NCBI RefSeq assembly: GCF_001028705.1
Contig: NZ_CP011770.1
Span: 809,501 to 873,500 of the forward strand
DNA: 64,000 nucleotides
Source of the DNA: Croceicoccus naphthovorans
Lineage (GTDB): Bacteria > Pseudomonadota > Alphaproteobacteria > Sphingomonadales > Sphingomonadaceae
Direction of reading: 5' to 3'
The notes under the pieces are model-generated. The model ran no database searches and had not been told where the DNA came from. It was given only the letters and a program-made list of their open reading frames with translations. The translations under genes were made by a program, and so were the position numbers. Shown here piece by piece: positions 7,738 through 17,328 of the stretch (positions within the stretch are counted from its first letter, which is position 1; each line of letters begins with the position of its first letter).

Positions 7738-9321
7738 ATGACCAAACCCAAAGTCCTCATTTCCGACAAGATGGACCCCAATGCCGCCCGTATCTTCGAA
7801 GAAAACGGCTGCGACGTCGATGTTATCACCGGCGAGACGCCCGAACAGCTGATCGCCCGTATCGGCGAATATGACGGCCTCGCGATCCGGTCGTCGACCA
7901 AGGTCACCAAGGAAGTCCTCGACGCGGCAACCAACCTGAAGGTCATCGGCCGCGCCGGGATCGGCGTGGATAACGTCGACATCCCCTACGCCTCGTCCAA
8001 GGGCGTGGTGGTGATGAACACGCCTTTCGGCAACTCGATCACGACGGCCGAGCACGCCATCGCGATGATGTTCGCGCTGGCCCGCCAGATTCCTGACGCA
8101 AACACCCAGACGCAGCAGGGCCTGTGGCCAAAAAACGGCTTTATGGGCGTTGAAGTTACCGGCAAGACGCTGGGCCTGATCGGCGCGGGTAACATTGGCT
8201 CGATCGTCGCCAGCCGCGCGCTGGGCCTGAAGATGAAGGTCGTTGCTTTCGACCCGTTCCTGTCGGCCGAACGCGCCGTGGAAATGGGCGTCGAAAAGGT
8301 TGAGTTGGACGGCCTTTTGTCACGCGCCGATTTCATCACGCTACACACGCCGCTGACGGCAGAGACCAAGAACATCCTGTCGAAGGAAAATCTTGCCAAA
8401 ACCAAGAAGGGCGTACGCATCGTCAACTGCGCGCGCGGCGGCTTGATCGACGAGGCGGCGCTGCGCGAACTGTTGGATAGCGGCCATGTCGCGGGCGCGG
8501 CGCTTGACGTGTTCGAGAAGGAACCGGCCAAGGACAACGTCCTGTTCGGCGCGCCGAACTTCATCTGCACCCCGCACCTTGGTGCTTCGACGACCGAGGC
8601 GCAGGTCAACGTCGCGTTGCAGGTGGCCGAACAGCTGTCGGATTACCTCGTCAACGGCGGCGTCACCAACGCGCTCAACATGCCGTCGCTGTCGGCTGAG
8701 GAAGCGCCGAAGCTGAAGCCGTACATGGCGCTGGCCGAAAAGCTGGGCAGCCTTGTCGGCCAGCTGGCGCACGGCAACCTGACCCGCATCGGGATCGAGG
8801 TCGAAGGTCACGCCGCCACGCTCAACATCAAGCCGATTACCGGTGCGGTCCTGTCGGGCCTGATGCGCCGCTATTCGGACACGGTGAACATGGTCAACGC
8901 GCCGTTCCTTGCCAAGGAACGCGGCATGGAAGTGCGTGAGATCCGCAACGAGCGGGACGGCGCGTACAACACTCTGATCCGCATCAAGGTCGATACCGAG
9001 CAGGGCGAGAAGTCTGTTGCCGGCACCCTGTTCGGCAAGAGCCAGCCGCGCCTTGTCGACATCTTCGGCATCGGGATCGAGGCCGATCTCGACGGGCACA
9101 TGCTCTACATCGTGAACGAGGATGCGCCGGGCTTCATTGGTCGCGTCGGGTCGATCCTTGGCGAAGCGGGCATCAACATCGGCACGTTCCACCTTGGTCG
9201 CCGTACCGCCGGTGGCGAGGCGGTGCTGCTGCTCTCGGTCGATCAGGCGATTCCAGAGGCAGTGCTGAAGACGCTGTGCGATGCGAAGGGTGTGAAGACG
9301 GTCAAGGCGCTTTCGTTCTGA
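7738..9321 (+). CDS. serA: D-3-phosphoglycerate dehydrogenase
   Basis: 527 residues, the long SerA type: substrate and NAD-binding domains (GLIGAGNIGSIVASRA is the dinucleotide motif; the catalytic region includes NCARGGLIDEAAL and the CTPHLGAST histidine), then an intervening ASB domain and a C-terminal ACT domain (VNEDAPGFIGRVGSIL). It catalyses the first committed step of serine synthesis; the ACT domain suggests feedback control by serine. It follows serC. Confidence 0.97.
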   Translation: MTKPKVLISDKMDPNAARIFEENGCDVDVITGETPEQLIARIGEYDGLAIRSSTKVTKEVLDAATNLKVIGRAGIGVDNVDIPYASSKGVVVMNTPFGNSITTAEHAIAMMFALARQIPDANTQTQQGLWPKNGFMGVEVTGKTLGLIGAGNIGSIVASRALGLKMKVVAFDPFLSAERAVEMGVEKVELDGLLSRADFITLHTPLTAETKNILSKENLAKTKKGVRIVNCARGGLIDEAALRELLDSGHVAGAALDVFEKEPAKDNVLFGAPNFICTPHLGASTTEAQVNVALQVAEQLSDYLVNGGVTNALNMPSLSAEEAPKLKPYMALAEKLGSLVGQLAHGNLTRIGIEVEGHAATLNIKPITGAVLSGLMRRYSDTVNMVNAPFLAKERGMEVREIRNERDGAYNTLIRIKVDTEQGEKSVAGTLFGKSQPRLVDIFGIGIEADLDGHMLYIVNEDAPGFIGRVGSILGEAGINIGTFHLGRRTAGGEAVLLLSVDQAIPEAVLKTLCDAKGVKTVKALSF

Positions 9322-9402
9322 TCTGGGTCTGACCCCTACAAGAAACCCAAGCGGGGAGGGGCAAGCTTGCCTCTCCCCGTTTTGCATTCTAGGCGGGCCG
9401 CG

Positions 9403-10527
9403 ATGTTTGAAGACGCCGATCCAGACCTGCTGCCCGAAGGGCTGTCAGACCGCATGCCGCCGCTGGCGGCCGAAGCCATGCGTGTGACCCGCGCGATGAC
9501 CGATGCTCTGGCGGGGCATGGCTATGACCCCGTCCAGCCGCCGATGGTGGAGTTCGAACGCTCGCTGGCCAGCCGCATGGCGGGTACGCAGCGCAAGCGC
9601 ATGGCCCGCTTCGTCGATCCGGCCAGCCTGCGCACGCTGGCCATGCGCTGCGACATGACAGTGCAGGTCGGGCGCATCGCCGCAACCACCCTGAAGGACG
9701 CGCCGCGCCCGCTGCGCCTGTCCTACGCCGGGCAAGTCCTGTTGCTGAAGGGTGAAGGTCTGGAGCCGGAGCGGGAGCGCCTGCAGGTTGGTGCCGAAGT
9801 GATCGGGAGCGATACCGTCGCCGCCGCCAGCGAAAGTGTCGCCGTTGCCATCGCCGCCTTGCGCGCTGCTGGCGCGGGCGAGATTTCGGTCGATTTCACG
9901 CTGCCCGATCTGGTCGATACGTTGGCGGCCAGCGCCATGCCATTGGCACCCGACGCTATTCCGGCGGTGCGCCGTGAACTGGATGCGAAGGATGCGGGCG
10001 GGCTGAGCGCAGTGGGCGGCGATGCCTACTTGCCATTGCTCTACGCCACCGGGCCGTTTGAGACTGCCATCGAGAAGTTTGCCGCCATCGACGCGGGCGG
10101 CGCGCTGAAAAGCCGCATCGACGCCTTGCGCCAGATTGCGGCCAGTGTTGGCGACAGCGCGCGGGTCACGCTCGACCCGACAGAACGGCACGGTTTCGAA
10201 TACCAGTCGTGGTTCGGCTTCACGATCTATGCAAAGGGCGTGCGCGGCGCGTTGGGCCGTGGCGGCACTTATCGCATTACGAGCGAAGCCGGCCACGATG
10301 AGGTTGCGACCGGCTTTTCGCTTTATCCCGATCCGCTGATCGCGCTGGGTGCGGGCAGCGGCAAATCAGATCGTCTGTTCCTGCCGCTGGGCCACGATCG
10401 CGATGCGGCGGCCCGCCTGCGCACTATCGGGTGGCAGACGCTGGCCGCGCTTGGCGAAGGCGATGATCCGCGCGCGCTGGGCTGCACCCACGTCTTGAAC
10501 GGGGCAGAGCCGAGCGCGCTGGCCTGA
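9403..10527 (+). CDS. hisZ: ATP phosphoribosyltransferase regulatory subunit
   Basis: 374 residues from the ATG at 9403 (AGGCGGG upstream). It is a HisRS-like catalytic-core paralogue without the anticodon-binding domain, which pairs with the short HisG to form the first enzyme of histidine synthesis. Motif-2-like and motif-3-like segments are visible (FEYQSWFGFTIYAKG, LGRGGTYR). Its partner hisG is not in the window. It lies 82 nt after serA; purA follows after two unrelated minus-strand genes, an order common in sphingomonads. Confidence 0.9.
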   Translation: MFEDADPDLLPEGLSDRMPPLAAEAMRVTRAMTDALAGHGYDPVQPPMVEFERSLASRMAGTQRKRMARFVDPASLRTLAMRCDMTVQVGRIAATTLKDAPRPLRLSYAGQVLLLKGEGLEPERERLQVGAEVIGSDTVAAASESVAVAIAALRAAGAGEISVDFTLPDLVDTLAASAMPLAPDAIPAVRRELDAKDAGGLSAVGGDAYLPLLYATGPFETAIEKFAAIDAGGALKSRIDALRQIAASVGDSARVTLDPTERHGFEYQSWFGFTIYAKGVRGALGRGGTYRITSEAGHDEVATGFSLYPDPLIALGAGSGKSDRLFLPLGHDRDAAARLRTIGWQTLAALGEGDDPRALGCTHVLNGAEPSALA

Positions 10528-11376
10528 TCAGGCCGCGGTTTCTTCGTTGCCCAGTTTGACGGGGTCGGGCCCGATACGCCCGTCCTTGCGGTCCAGCGCG
10601 TCGATCCGGCCCATCTGGTCGCGGTTCAGGAAGACCTGAAGCGCCGAAGCATTCTCACGCATACGATCGGGTGAGCTGGTCTTGGGGATCGGCGCGGTGC
10701 CGCTCTGCAGGTGCCAACGCAGAATCACGGCGGCGGGCGTCGTTTCCATTTCTTCGGCAATGCTCTTGATCACCGGATCGTCGAGCAAAGCGCCCCGACC
10801 CAGCGGGCTCCATGCCTGAGTGATTATGTTGTGCTTGCGGTGATAATCCCGCGCCTCGCGCTGCTGAAAATAAGGGTGCAGCTCGATCTGGTTGACCGTG
10901 GGCGTCACGCCGGTTTCCTCGATCAGGCGATCGATATGTTCGGGCAGGAAGTTCGACACGCCGATCGACTTGACCCGGCCATCTTCGCGCAGTTCGATCA
11001 GAGCCTTCCACGTGTCGACGTAAAGGTCGCGCGACGCGCAAGGCCAGTGGATCAGCAGCAAGTCGACCTCGTCCCGGCCAAGCCGGCGCAGTGATTCGCG
11101 GAACGCGGTTTTCGCCTCGGCATGGCCCTGACTGTCGTTCCAGACTTTCGTCGTCAGGAAAATATCGTGCCGATTGGCCAGCGCTTTGCCGACGCCCTCT
11201 TCGTTCTCGTAAATTGCGGCGGTATCGATCAGGCGATATCCGGCGTTGAGGGCTTCGCTGACCGATTTTTCCGCTTCGTCGTCAGACACCTTAAGGGTGC
11301 CGTAACCGAATTGCGGCATCTCTCGGCCATCGTTGAGAATTGCGGTCGGGAACGTGGGCTGGGCTGGCTGGGGCAT
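10528..11376 (-). CDS. Aldo/keto reductase (2,5-diketo-gluconate reductase type)
   Basis: 282 residues with the full AKR tetrad: D51 and Y56 (LIDTAAIYENE), K77 (LTTKVW), H110 (LLIHWP). The NADPH-binding loop near IPKTSSPDRMREN is typical. Substrate cannot be told from sequence. The stop is immediately next to that of hisZ on the opposite strand. Confidence 0.93.
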   Translation of the reverse strand: MPQPAQPTFPTAILNDGREMPQFGYGTLKVSDDEAEKSVSEALNAGYRLIDTAAIYENEEGVGKALANRHDIFLTTKVWNDSQGHAEAKTAFRESLRRLGRDEVDLLLIHWPCASRDLYVDTWKALIELREDGRVKSIGVSNFLPEHIDRLIEETGVTPTVNQIELHPYFQQREARDYHRKHNIITQAWSPLGRGALLDDPVIKSIAEEMETTPAAVILRWHLQSGTAPIPKTSSPDRMRENASALQVFLNRDQMGRIDALDRKDGRIGPDPVKLGNEETAA

Positions 11377-11489
11377 CTAAACTCCGTGTTGATTGGGCAG
11401 GGGGCGGCAGGCAGCGTGCCGCCAGTCTCACCCATCAAGCTGGCCCGTGATCGTCCGATTTCAACCGAAAATTCGAATTTTCTCGCAGA

Positions 11490-12383
11490 TCACCCGGCAG
11501 AGGTGAAGGTTTCGGCCAGCCATTCGTCGACCGGCACGGTGGCCGGGGAATCGCTGCGCCCCAGCATCGCGTTGAGCAGGTTGTGCCCCTCCATCCCCCG
11601 CCCCGGAAAGCCCGAAACCCGCGCATCGGTCCCTGCCTCGGTCAGGGCATCGCCCAGAGCGTGGGCCTGCGCCTTGGCATCGGCGCGTTCGACGTGGAGC
11701 ATGAAGAAACGGCGCGCGTTCTCTCCGTCAGCGTGCATCGCCGGTGATAGGGCGTCTTGCCGCGCATAACCGCTGCCGAACGCAAGCTGATAGGCGATGC
11801 CAAGGAACGGCCCGGCATCGCGGATCTGCAAGGGCACGTCATAGGCCGGGCCGTCGAGCAGAATCGCCCCCGCGATGTCGGATGGACGCAAGTCATGCGC
11901 CGCAAGATAGCGAGGATCGGTCGCGATCAGCGCCGACAGGTGCGCGCCTGCGCTGTGGCCCATCAGCACGATCTGGTGCGGATCGATGCCCAGCTTCTTG
12001 GAATCGGCGACCAGTTGGGCGACGGCAGCGGCAACGTCCTCCGCCTGCCGCTCGATCTCCGCCTCTGGCAGCAGACGATAGTTCACGCTGGCCAGCGCAT
12101 AGCCCGCCTCTGTGTAGTGCCGGATTTTGGCTGCCCCCGTCGAATCGGACTTGTCGCCGCCCGCCCATGCCCCGCCATGCACGAAAACGATCAATGGGCT
12201 GCGCGCTGCGGATTCGTCAGCGGGTCGATAGAAATCGATCTCCTGCAGGGCATGGCTGCCATAGGACACGGCCTCTGCCACTGGCGCGGCAGGCGCTGCG
12301 ATCGCCGCGGGCGGGGCAACCATGGCGGCCAGCGGCAGGGCCAGCGCAAAGGTTAGGGCGGAAAGGGTGGTGCGACCGATCAT
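11490..12383 (-). CDS. Secreted alpha/beta-hydrolase (BD-FAE/HSL-like esterase)
   Basis: 297 residues. The ATG at 12,383 gives a signal peptide (MIGRTTLSALTFALALPLAA), so the enzyme is probably periplasmic; the frame is open further upstream but without family match. The oxyanion motif HGGAW (69-73), nucleophile Ser144 in GHSAG and a late histidine (MEGHNLLNAML) mark an esterase of the carboxylesterase/HSL type. Substrate unknown. Confidence 0.88.
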   Translation of the reverse strand: MIGRTTLSALTFALALPLAAMVAPPAAIAAPAAPVAEAVSYGSHALQEIDFYRPADESAARSPLIVFVHGGAWAGGDKSDSTGAAKIRHYTEAGYALASVNYRLLPEAEIERQAEDVAAAVAQLVADSKKLGIDPHQIVLMGHSAGAHLSALIATDPRYLAAHDLRPSDIAGAILLDGPAYDVPLQIRDAGPFLGIAYQLAFGSGYARQDALSPAMHADGENARRFFMLHVERADAKAQAHALGDALTEAGTDARVSGFPGRGMEGHNLLNAMLGRSDSPATVPVDEWLAETFTSAG

Positions 12384-12593
12384 GGCACTGCATTTATACG
12401 GCCAAATCTTTACCAGCGCCGAACAAGCCTGAGCTTTCGGCCCGTCTGTGCTTGACTTGCCCCGCCCCCCATGTCTAACGCCCGCCCCGCATTCCGGGGG
12501 TGCTTTCGAAAGCCCCCTTTCGTCCATCCCGCGCGCCGAGTCCTGTCGAAGGGCGCGTTCGTGGATCCACCTGGCAGGTGAGGACTCGCATCC

Positions 12594-13883
12594 ATGGCAA
12601 ATGTCACCGTAATCGGCGCCCAGTGGGGCGACGAGGGTAAAGGCAAGATCGTCGACTGGCTGGCCAGCCGGGCCGACGCCGTCGTCCGCTTTCAGGGCGG
12701 CCACAACGCTGGCCACACGCTCGTCGTGGGCGAGAATGTCTACAAGCTCTCGCTGCTGCCGTCGGGTATCGTCACCGGCACTCTGTCGCTGATCGGCAAC
12801 GGCGTCGTGCTCGACCCGTGGGCGCTGAAGGCAGAGATCGAGAAGCTGGAAGGCCAGGGGGTTACGATCAATGCCGAGAACTTCGCGATTGCAGACAATT
12901 GCCCGCTGATCCTGCCGCTCCACCGCGACCTCGATGGTCTGCGCGAACAGGCCGCCGGTTCGGGTAAGATCGGCACGACCGGTCGCGGCATCGGACCGGC
13001 CTATGAAGACAAGGTCGGTCGCCGCGCGATCCGCGTTTGCGACCTTGCGCACCTCGACGATCTAGGTCCGCAGATCGACCGGCTTTGCGCCCACCACGAT
13101 GCGCTTCGCGCCGGGTTCGGACAGGAAGCCGTCGATCGCGATGCGCTGATTGCCGAGTTGAAGGAAATCGCGCCCTTCGTGCTGCAATATGCGCAGCCAG
13201 TGTGGCGGCGGTTGAAGAAGGTGCGCAAGGCGGGTGCGCGTATGCTGTTCGAAGGCGCGCAGGGCGTGCTACTCGATGTCGATCACGGCACCTATCCCTT
13301 CGTCACCAGCTCGAACACCGTGTCGGGCACGGCGGCCAGTGGATCGGGCCTTGGGCCCGGCAGCACCGGCTTTGTGCTGGGCATCGTCAAGGCTTATACG
13401 ACCCGCGTCGGCAGCGGCCCGTTCCCGACCGAACTGTCGGATGAAGTCGGCCAGCGGCTGGGCGAGCGTGGCCACGAATTCGGCACCGTCACCGGCCGCC
13501 AGCGGCGCTGCGGCTGGTTCGATGCGGTTCTGGTGCGACAGTCCTGCGCGATCAGCGGTGTGACCGGCATCGCGTTCACCAAACTGGACGTGCTGGACGG
13601 GTTCGAGACGGTGAAGATCTGCACCGGCTATCGCCTGAACGGCAAGATCCTCGATTATCTGCCCGCCCATGCCGCCGATCAGGCGAAGGTGGAGCCGATT
13701 TACGAGGAAATGGATGGTTGGCAGGAAACGACCGCCGGGGCGCGCTCGTGGGCCGATCTTCCGGCGCAGGCGATCAAGTACATCCAACGCGTGCAGGAAC
13801 TGATCGAGACGCCCGTGGCGCTCGTATCGACCAGCCCGGAGCGCGAAGATACCATCCTCGTCCGCGACCCGTTCCTCGACTGA
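12594..13883 (+). CDS. purA: Adenylosuccinate synthetase
   Basis: 429 residues. It converts IMP, aspartate and GTP to adenylosuccinate. The GTP-binding loop ([11 protein letters not shown]), the GGHNAGHT segment and the IMP-binding [14 protein letters not shown] segment are intact. The ATG at 12,594 gives the canonical N-terminus. Confidence 0.98.
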   Translation: MANVTVIGAQWGDEGKGKIVDWLASRADAVVRFQGGHNAGHTLVVGENVYKLSLLPSGIVTGTLSLIGNGVVLDPWALKAEIEKLEGQGVTINAENFAIADNCPLILPLHRDLDGLREQAAGSGKIGTTGRGIGPAYEDKVGRRAIRVCDLAHLDDLGPQIDRLCAHHDALRAGFGQEAVDRDALIAELKEIAPFVLQYAQPVWRRLKKVRKAGARMLFEGAQGVLLDVDHGTYPFVTSSNTVSGTAASGSGLGPGSTGFVLGIVKAYTTRVGSGPFPTELSDEVGQRLGERGHEFGTVTGRQRRCGWFDAVLVRQSCAISGVTGIAFTKLDVLDGFETVKICTGYRLNGKILDYLPAHAADQAKVEPIYEEMDGWQETTAGARSWADLPAQAIKYIQRVQELIETPVALVSTSPEREDTILVRDPFLD

Positions 13884-13980
13884 GCCGGCAGGCCTGACCG
13901 GAACAAAACCGGAATAGGCTTGACTTGTTTCCTGTTTGTTCGCAACCTGTTCTCGTTATCGGAACAGGGAGGACGATTCG

Positions 13981-14967
13981 ATGGCGCAAGGGGTTCGGGC
14001 TTTCAGGTACGACGATGCGGAACCGGTGCGACACGCGTCGGGCGCGGCGGCGAGCATCTCGGTCTTTGCGGATCGCGCGGCTTTGCGCAGCCAGCTTGGC
14101 GACAGTGCGGGTGAAGCCGGACTGATCCTGCGGCAGTCGGAATCGCTGTCGCGCCTTGTCGACGGCGATGCGCTGGTGCTCGGCGATGTCGTGCTTATCG
14201 ATGCGCCGGTTGCGGGTGCCGAGCTTCTGGCAGCGTTCGCCCGGCTCGACATGCGCGCGGCGCGCAGTGGGTGCCAGCTAATCGTGTCGACCACTTGCGA
14301 TAGCCTCGATGCGATATTCGGCTGTTTCGACCAGTCGGACGCGCAAATTCTCGTTGCGCCTTCGGGGGCGGAATGGGCCTTGGCCTTGGGCAGCGCGTTG
14401 GCGCGAGTGCCCCATGCGGCTGTGAACGAATTGAGCGGGGAAGATCGCATCGCCCTTGTGCGCCTGACCGAGCAGGTCCAGATGCTGGCCCGCAAGATGG
14501 AAGGGCTGTCGCAAGACGATCTCCTGCCGGGAGAGCGCGAGAGCGACCGGCTGCGCTCGCCGGGCCTGGATTACGTGGCACCGCAGTCCTCTGCGCCTGC
14601 GCCGGTCGCAAAAGCGGGCAAGTTGCCATCGCCGGTATTGGTGCGGGAAATCATCCGTCAGCGTCAGCTGCGCGCGCGGTTCTTCGAAGAGGAACTGTTC
14701 GCCGATCCGGCTTGGGACATCCTGCTCGACCTAACGGCGGCCAAGGGCGAGGGGACCGACGTCTGCGTCTCCAGCCTTTGCATCGCCGCCTGCGTCCCGC
14801 CGACTACAGCGCTGCGCTGGATCAGCCAGATGACCGAAGCGGGCCTGCTCAACCGCGTCCGCGACCCGGCCGACCGCCGCCGCGCTTTCATCGAACTCAG
14901 CGATGGCGCGGCCAAGTCGATGGCAGACTACTTTCACCGCCTCGACAACGGCGCAGCGGTCGTCTGA
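13981..14967 (+). CDS. Winged-helix (MarR-like) protein, sphingomonad-type
   Basis: 328 residues from the ATG at 13,981 (GGGAGG upstream). The N-terminal half resembles a receiver-like or Rossmann-type sensor without clear catalytic residues (ILVAPSGAEWALALG). The C-terminal 100 residues form a winged helix: SLCIAACVPPTTALRWISQM, then GLLNRVRDPADRRRAFIELS, the MarR wing. Related proteins are common next to purA in sphingomonads; the target genes are unknown. Confidence 0.7.
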   Translation: MAQGVRAFRYDDAEPVRHASGAAASISVFADRAALRSQLGDSAGEAGLILRQSESLSRLVDGDALVLGDVVLIDAPVAGAELLAAFARLDMRAARSGCQLIVSTTCDSLDAIFGCFDQSDAQILVAPSGAEWALALGSALARVPHAAVNELSGEDRIALVRLTEQVQMLARKMEGLSQDDLLPGERESDRLRSPGLDYVAPQSSAPAPVAKAGKLPSPVLVREIIRQRQLRARFFEEELFADPAWDILLDLTAAKGEGTDVCVSSLCIAACVPPTTALRWISQMTEAGLLNRVRDPADRRRAFIELSDGAAKSMADYFHRLDNGAAVV

Positions 14968-15048
14968 GAAATCCGGCGAAGTGCAAAACCAAGTGCTTGC
15001 AACCGGCGGATCGTGCGGCTAGTCCGCGCGCTCTGCCGTCAGGCATGC

Positions 15049-15139
15049 GGAGCGGTGGCCGAGTGGTCGAAGGCGCACGCCTGGAAAGTGTGTATACGGT
15101 AACCCCGTATCGTGGGTTCGAATCCCACCCGCTCCGCCA
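15049..15139 (+). tRNA. tRNA-Ser (GGA), prophage integration site
   Basis: A 91-nt class II tRNA with encoded CCA. Acceptor arms are GGAGCGG and CCGCTCC, the loop CTGGAAA gives anticodon GGA at 15,083-15,085, a long variable arm follows, and the T arm contains GGTTCGAATCC. It reads UCC/UCU codons. An integrase gene ends 22 nt downstream, which identifies the tRNA 3' end as the attachment site of the element on the right. Confidence 0.95.
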
Positions 15140-15161
15140 TGAACCCCTTGAAATATAAGGA
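15120..15161. other. Likely attL: tRNA-Ser 3' end
   Basis: The tRNA T arm and acceptor 3' strand abut phage DNA; the integrase gene begins (at its stop codon) at 15,162. Integration into tRNA 3' ends by tyrosine recombinases normally regenerates the tRNA and leaves a copy of its 3' end at the far junction. I found no copy of the tRNA 3' end around 32,400-32,700, so the core cannot be delimited. Confidence 0.6.
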
Positions 15162-16346
15162 TTAATTCAGGACGACTGTGCCATCAGTGTCACCTTTAGC
15201 GGTGGCTTCCATGAAAGTCACGTTTGTAGGACTTATGGGATTCGATCTTTGAAGAATGTCGAGTCCGCCAACCAAGTCGTCGGTTCGCAGGTGAACATAA
15301 CGCTCGGCGGTGATCTTCGGATCGCTGTGTCCCGCCCATTTTTGCAGACGGAGCAGTTCCATACCGCCCTGCGCGAGGCGCGTAAGGCAGGTATGCCGGA
15401 GCGTGTGTAGCGTGACGTCGTCAATGTTGAGCCCCACCTCCTTCAGGTCCTCCCGCAGGTTCTTGAACATATACCATGCGGTCGCGGAGGTGAGTGGGAA
15501 GTACGTCACCTCCTTCGTCTTCCGGCTAAAGCCGAGGTCTTCCGAGAGGGCCTCCAAGGCCTCCTGCGCGGCGGTCGTTAGGGGAACCGAGCGAGGCTTA
15601 TCGCTCTTCGTCCTGTAGCGGGCGAAGGTGACGAGCGTTACTGGCTCCCCATCAGGACCCATCACGGTCGATAGGGATTGCGGGCCGGTTTCCAGCGCCT
15701 CGCCAAGACGGGCCCCGGTATCCAGCAGGAAGCGCAGCAGGGACGCATAGCGCCTCCACTGGCGGTTGGGTTCGGCCTGTCGGCGGGCCTCCACTGCGTT
15801 GAACAGTGCGGCCTCCTCGACGCGGCTCAGGACGCGGTCCTTCTGGTTGTCCACGCGGATCGAAGGCATCGGTGGCTTTGCAGTCAGCAGCGGGCGGCCT
15901 TCATCGTCAGTCCACTTAGCGGCCATCGTCAGGACCTTGGAGACCGCGTCCAGCTTCCTCTTCACGGTCGCCGGGGCGTAACCCATGTCCTTCAATTCCT
16001 GCGCCAGCTTCTCAAGGCGTGTGTAGGTCATATCGGTTACGTCCTCGTCGCCTATCAAGCCTCCGAGGATTTTGATGTTGGACCGGATCGTGCCTTGGCT
16101 CTTTGCGGTGCGCCAGACGGTCGCCTGAGCGCGCTCAAAGAGTTCATTCATGGTTGCCTTACCAACACGTTTCCGTGACTGTTCGGGTTGGCTTAGGGTT
16201 TCCGGGTCTGCGGCGAGGACCTCGCGGCGCTTGGCAATGGCGGCGTTACGGTCGCGGGTTTCCAACGAGACGCGGCCCAGACCGCGCCCTCGCAGGTCAA
16301 CGTAGTAGATGCCCGAGGGCTTCTTCTTTAGTGGCGGCAGGGCCAT
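15162..16346 (-). CDS. Phage tyrosine integrase
   Basis: 394 residues. N-terminal arm and core-binding parts (1-170) precede the catalytic domain with R (TGARLGEAL), K (RTKSDKPRSVP), H-x-x-R (LHTLRHTCLTR), H (WAGHSDPKIT) and the nucleophile Y (AERYVHL). A 50-residue tail follows the tyrosine. The gene's end is 22 nt from tRNA-Ser. Temperate T7-like phages of marine bacteria also carry an integrase at the end of the early region, before the RNA polymerase gene, which would put attP here. Confidence 0.95.
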   Translation of the reverse strand: MALPPLKKKPSGIYYVDLRGRGLGRVSLETRDRNAAIAKRREVLAADPETLSQPEQSRKRVGKATMNELFERAQATVWRTAKSQGTIRSNIKILGGLIGDEDVTDMTYTRLEKLAQELKDMGYAPATVKRKLDAVSKVLTMAAKWTDDEGRPLLTAKPPMPSIRVDNQKDRVLSRVEEAALFNAVEARRQAEPNRQWRRYASLLRFLLDTGARLGEALETGPQSLSTVMGPDGEPVTLVTFARYRTKSDKPRSVPLTTAAQEALEALSEDLGFSRKTKEVTYFPLTSATAWYMFKNLREDLKEVGLNIDDVTLHTLRHTCLTRLAQGGMELLRLQKWAGHSDPKITAERYVHLRTDDLVGGLDILQRSNPISPTNVTFMEATAKGDTDGTVVLN

Positions 16347-16361
16347 AGTGCTTCTCCTAGA

Positions 16362-16817
16362 TTATGCTCGGCCAGCGGCGAGGAGGGCCGCGCTTGCGAC
16401 TTTCCGCCCCTGTGGCGTGAGCTTCAAATACTTCCGACGTTCATCGTCGGGATCAGGCTCGCGGGTGAGCCAGTTTACGGCGCTGGGCGATCCCTTCTTA
16501 GGCTCAAGCAGGACCTTGTAGGTCGTCTTGAGGCTCTGGGTCAGGACCCCCTCACCGCGCTCCATGATTTCCCCCATCGTCAGGGGCACGCCCCGCGCGT
16601 CGGCGGCGGCTGCAATCAGGAAAAACGCGGCCTGATTAATGGTGAGTCGGTCGTTCCCCGCTTCGGCTAGGTAGAGCAGGAAGGCCGACAAGTTCGCTAA
16701 CTCTCCTACGGATTTGAATAGCGCGTCGGTCTTCTTTTTGCTCTGCATAATGTTCTCCGGCTTGTCGTCGGAAGGTGGACGAGCGGCCCCCTTTTTCGTT
16801 CCTGATTTCGTTAGCAT
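16362..16817 (-). CDS. Winged-helix phage regulator candidate
   Basis: 151 residues, 15 nt upstream of the integrase. The C-terminal half resembles a MarR-type winged helix: MGEIMERGEGVLTQSLKTTY for the recognition part and RRKYLKLTPQGRKVASA for the wing and last helix. AGGGGAA precedes the ATG at 16,817. No other DNA-binding protein is evident in the element, so it is the best candidate for the lysogeny or operator-binding regulator. That role is inference. Confidence 0.6.
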   Translation of the reverse strand: MLTKSGTKKGAARPPSDDKPENIMQSKKKTDALFKSVGELANLSAFLLYLAEAGNDRLTINQAAFFLIAAAADARGVPLTMGEIMERGEGVLTQSLKTTYKVLLEPKKGSPSAVNWLTREPDPDDERRKYLKLTPQGRKVASAALLAAGRA

Positions 16818-17028
16818 TGTGCGGTTCCCCTGTATTTATGGTTAATGCCACTGCGTTCCTCCTGTGTATGTAGCGTTTCCGAGACGGCCATGCAAGCGCG
16901 TCTGTCCGGATCGCACGACCTTCACGCTAATCACATCATCTGTCGCCCTCGATAATCATGTCGGGTGAAATCCAACATTTCAAGGGTGTAGTTTGCTGTG
17001 CGCGCAAAGGAGCGACCCGTCGTTACTC
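16818..17028. other. Intergenic, probable promoter region for integrase unit
   Basis: A 211-nt gap, large for this element, upstream of the regulator-integrase pair. It contains a weak copy of the dispersed motif (TCACGCTAATCACA at 16,922). No promoter is convincing by eye. Confidence 0.35.
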
Positions 17029-17313
17029 TCATTTGACACAGGCGCGGCGGATAGCCCGCGCAAGGAAAGTGCAATCAGAGATGCTCCGGGCGATCCTATC
17101 GAGGTGCTTGATGTCATCGACGCGGAGGACTTCCCGGCCGTCCCCGGCACGGACCGAGGCGAGGCAGGGATGGATGCCTCCGGCGGTCCCTACGCGGATC
17201 GTGGCGGCCTCTTCCGAGGTGCAGCCGTGCCGGAGTGCGGAGGCCCTTACGATGGCTGTGACGACCTCCCTCGCGGTGCAGCGGAGGGGCGTTGTGAGTG
17301 GGCTCATGTCCAT
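17029..17313 (-). CDS. Small phage protein, unknown
   Basis: 94 residues, basic C-terminus (FLARAIRRACVK), no recognised family. The start (MDMSPLTT) follows the next upstream gene by 15 nt. Part of the early minus-strand array. Confidence 0.5.
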   Translation of the reverse strand: MDMSPLTTPLRCTAREVVTAIVRASALRHGCTSEEAATIRVGTAGGIHPCLASVRAGDGREVLRVDDIKHLDRIARSISDCTFLARAIRRACVK

Positions 17314-17328
17314 GATGGGTCTCCTTGA

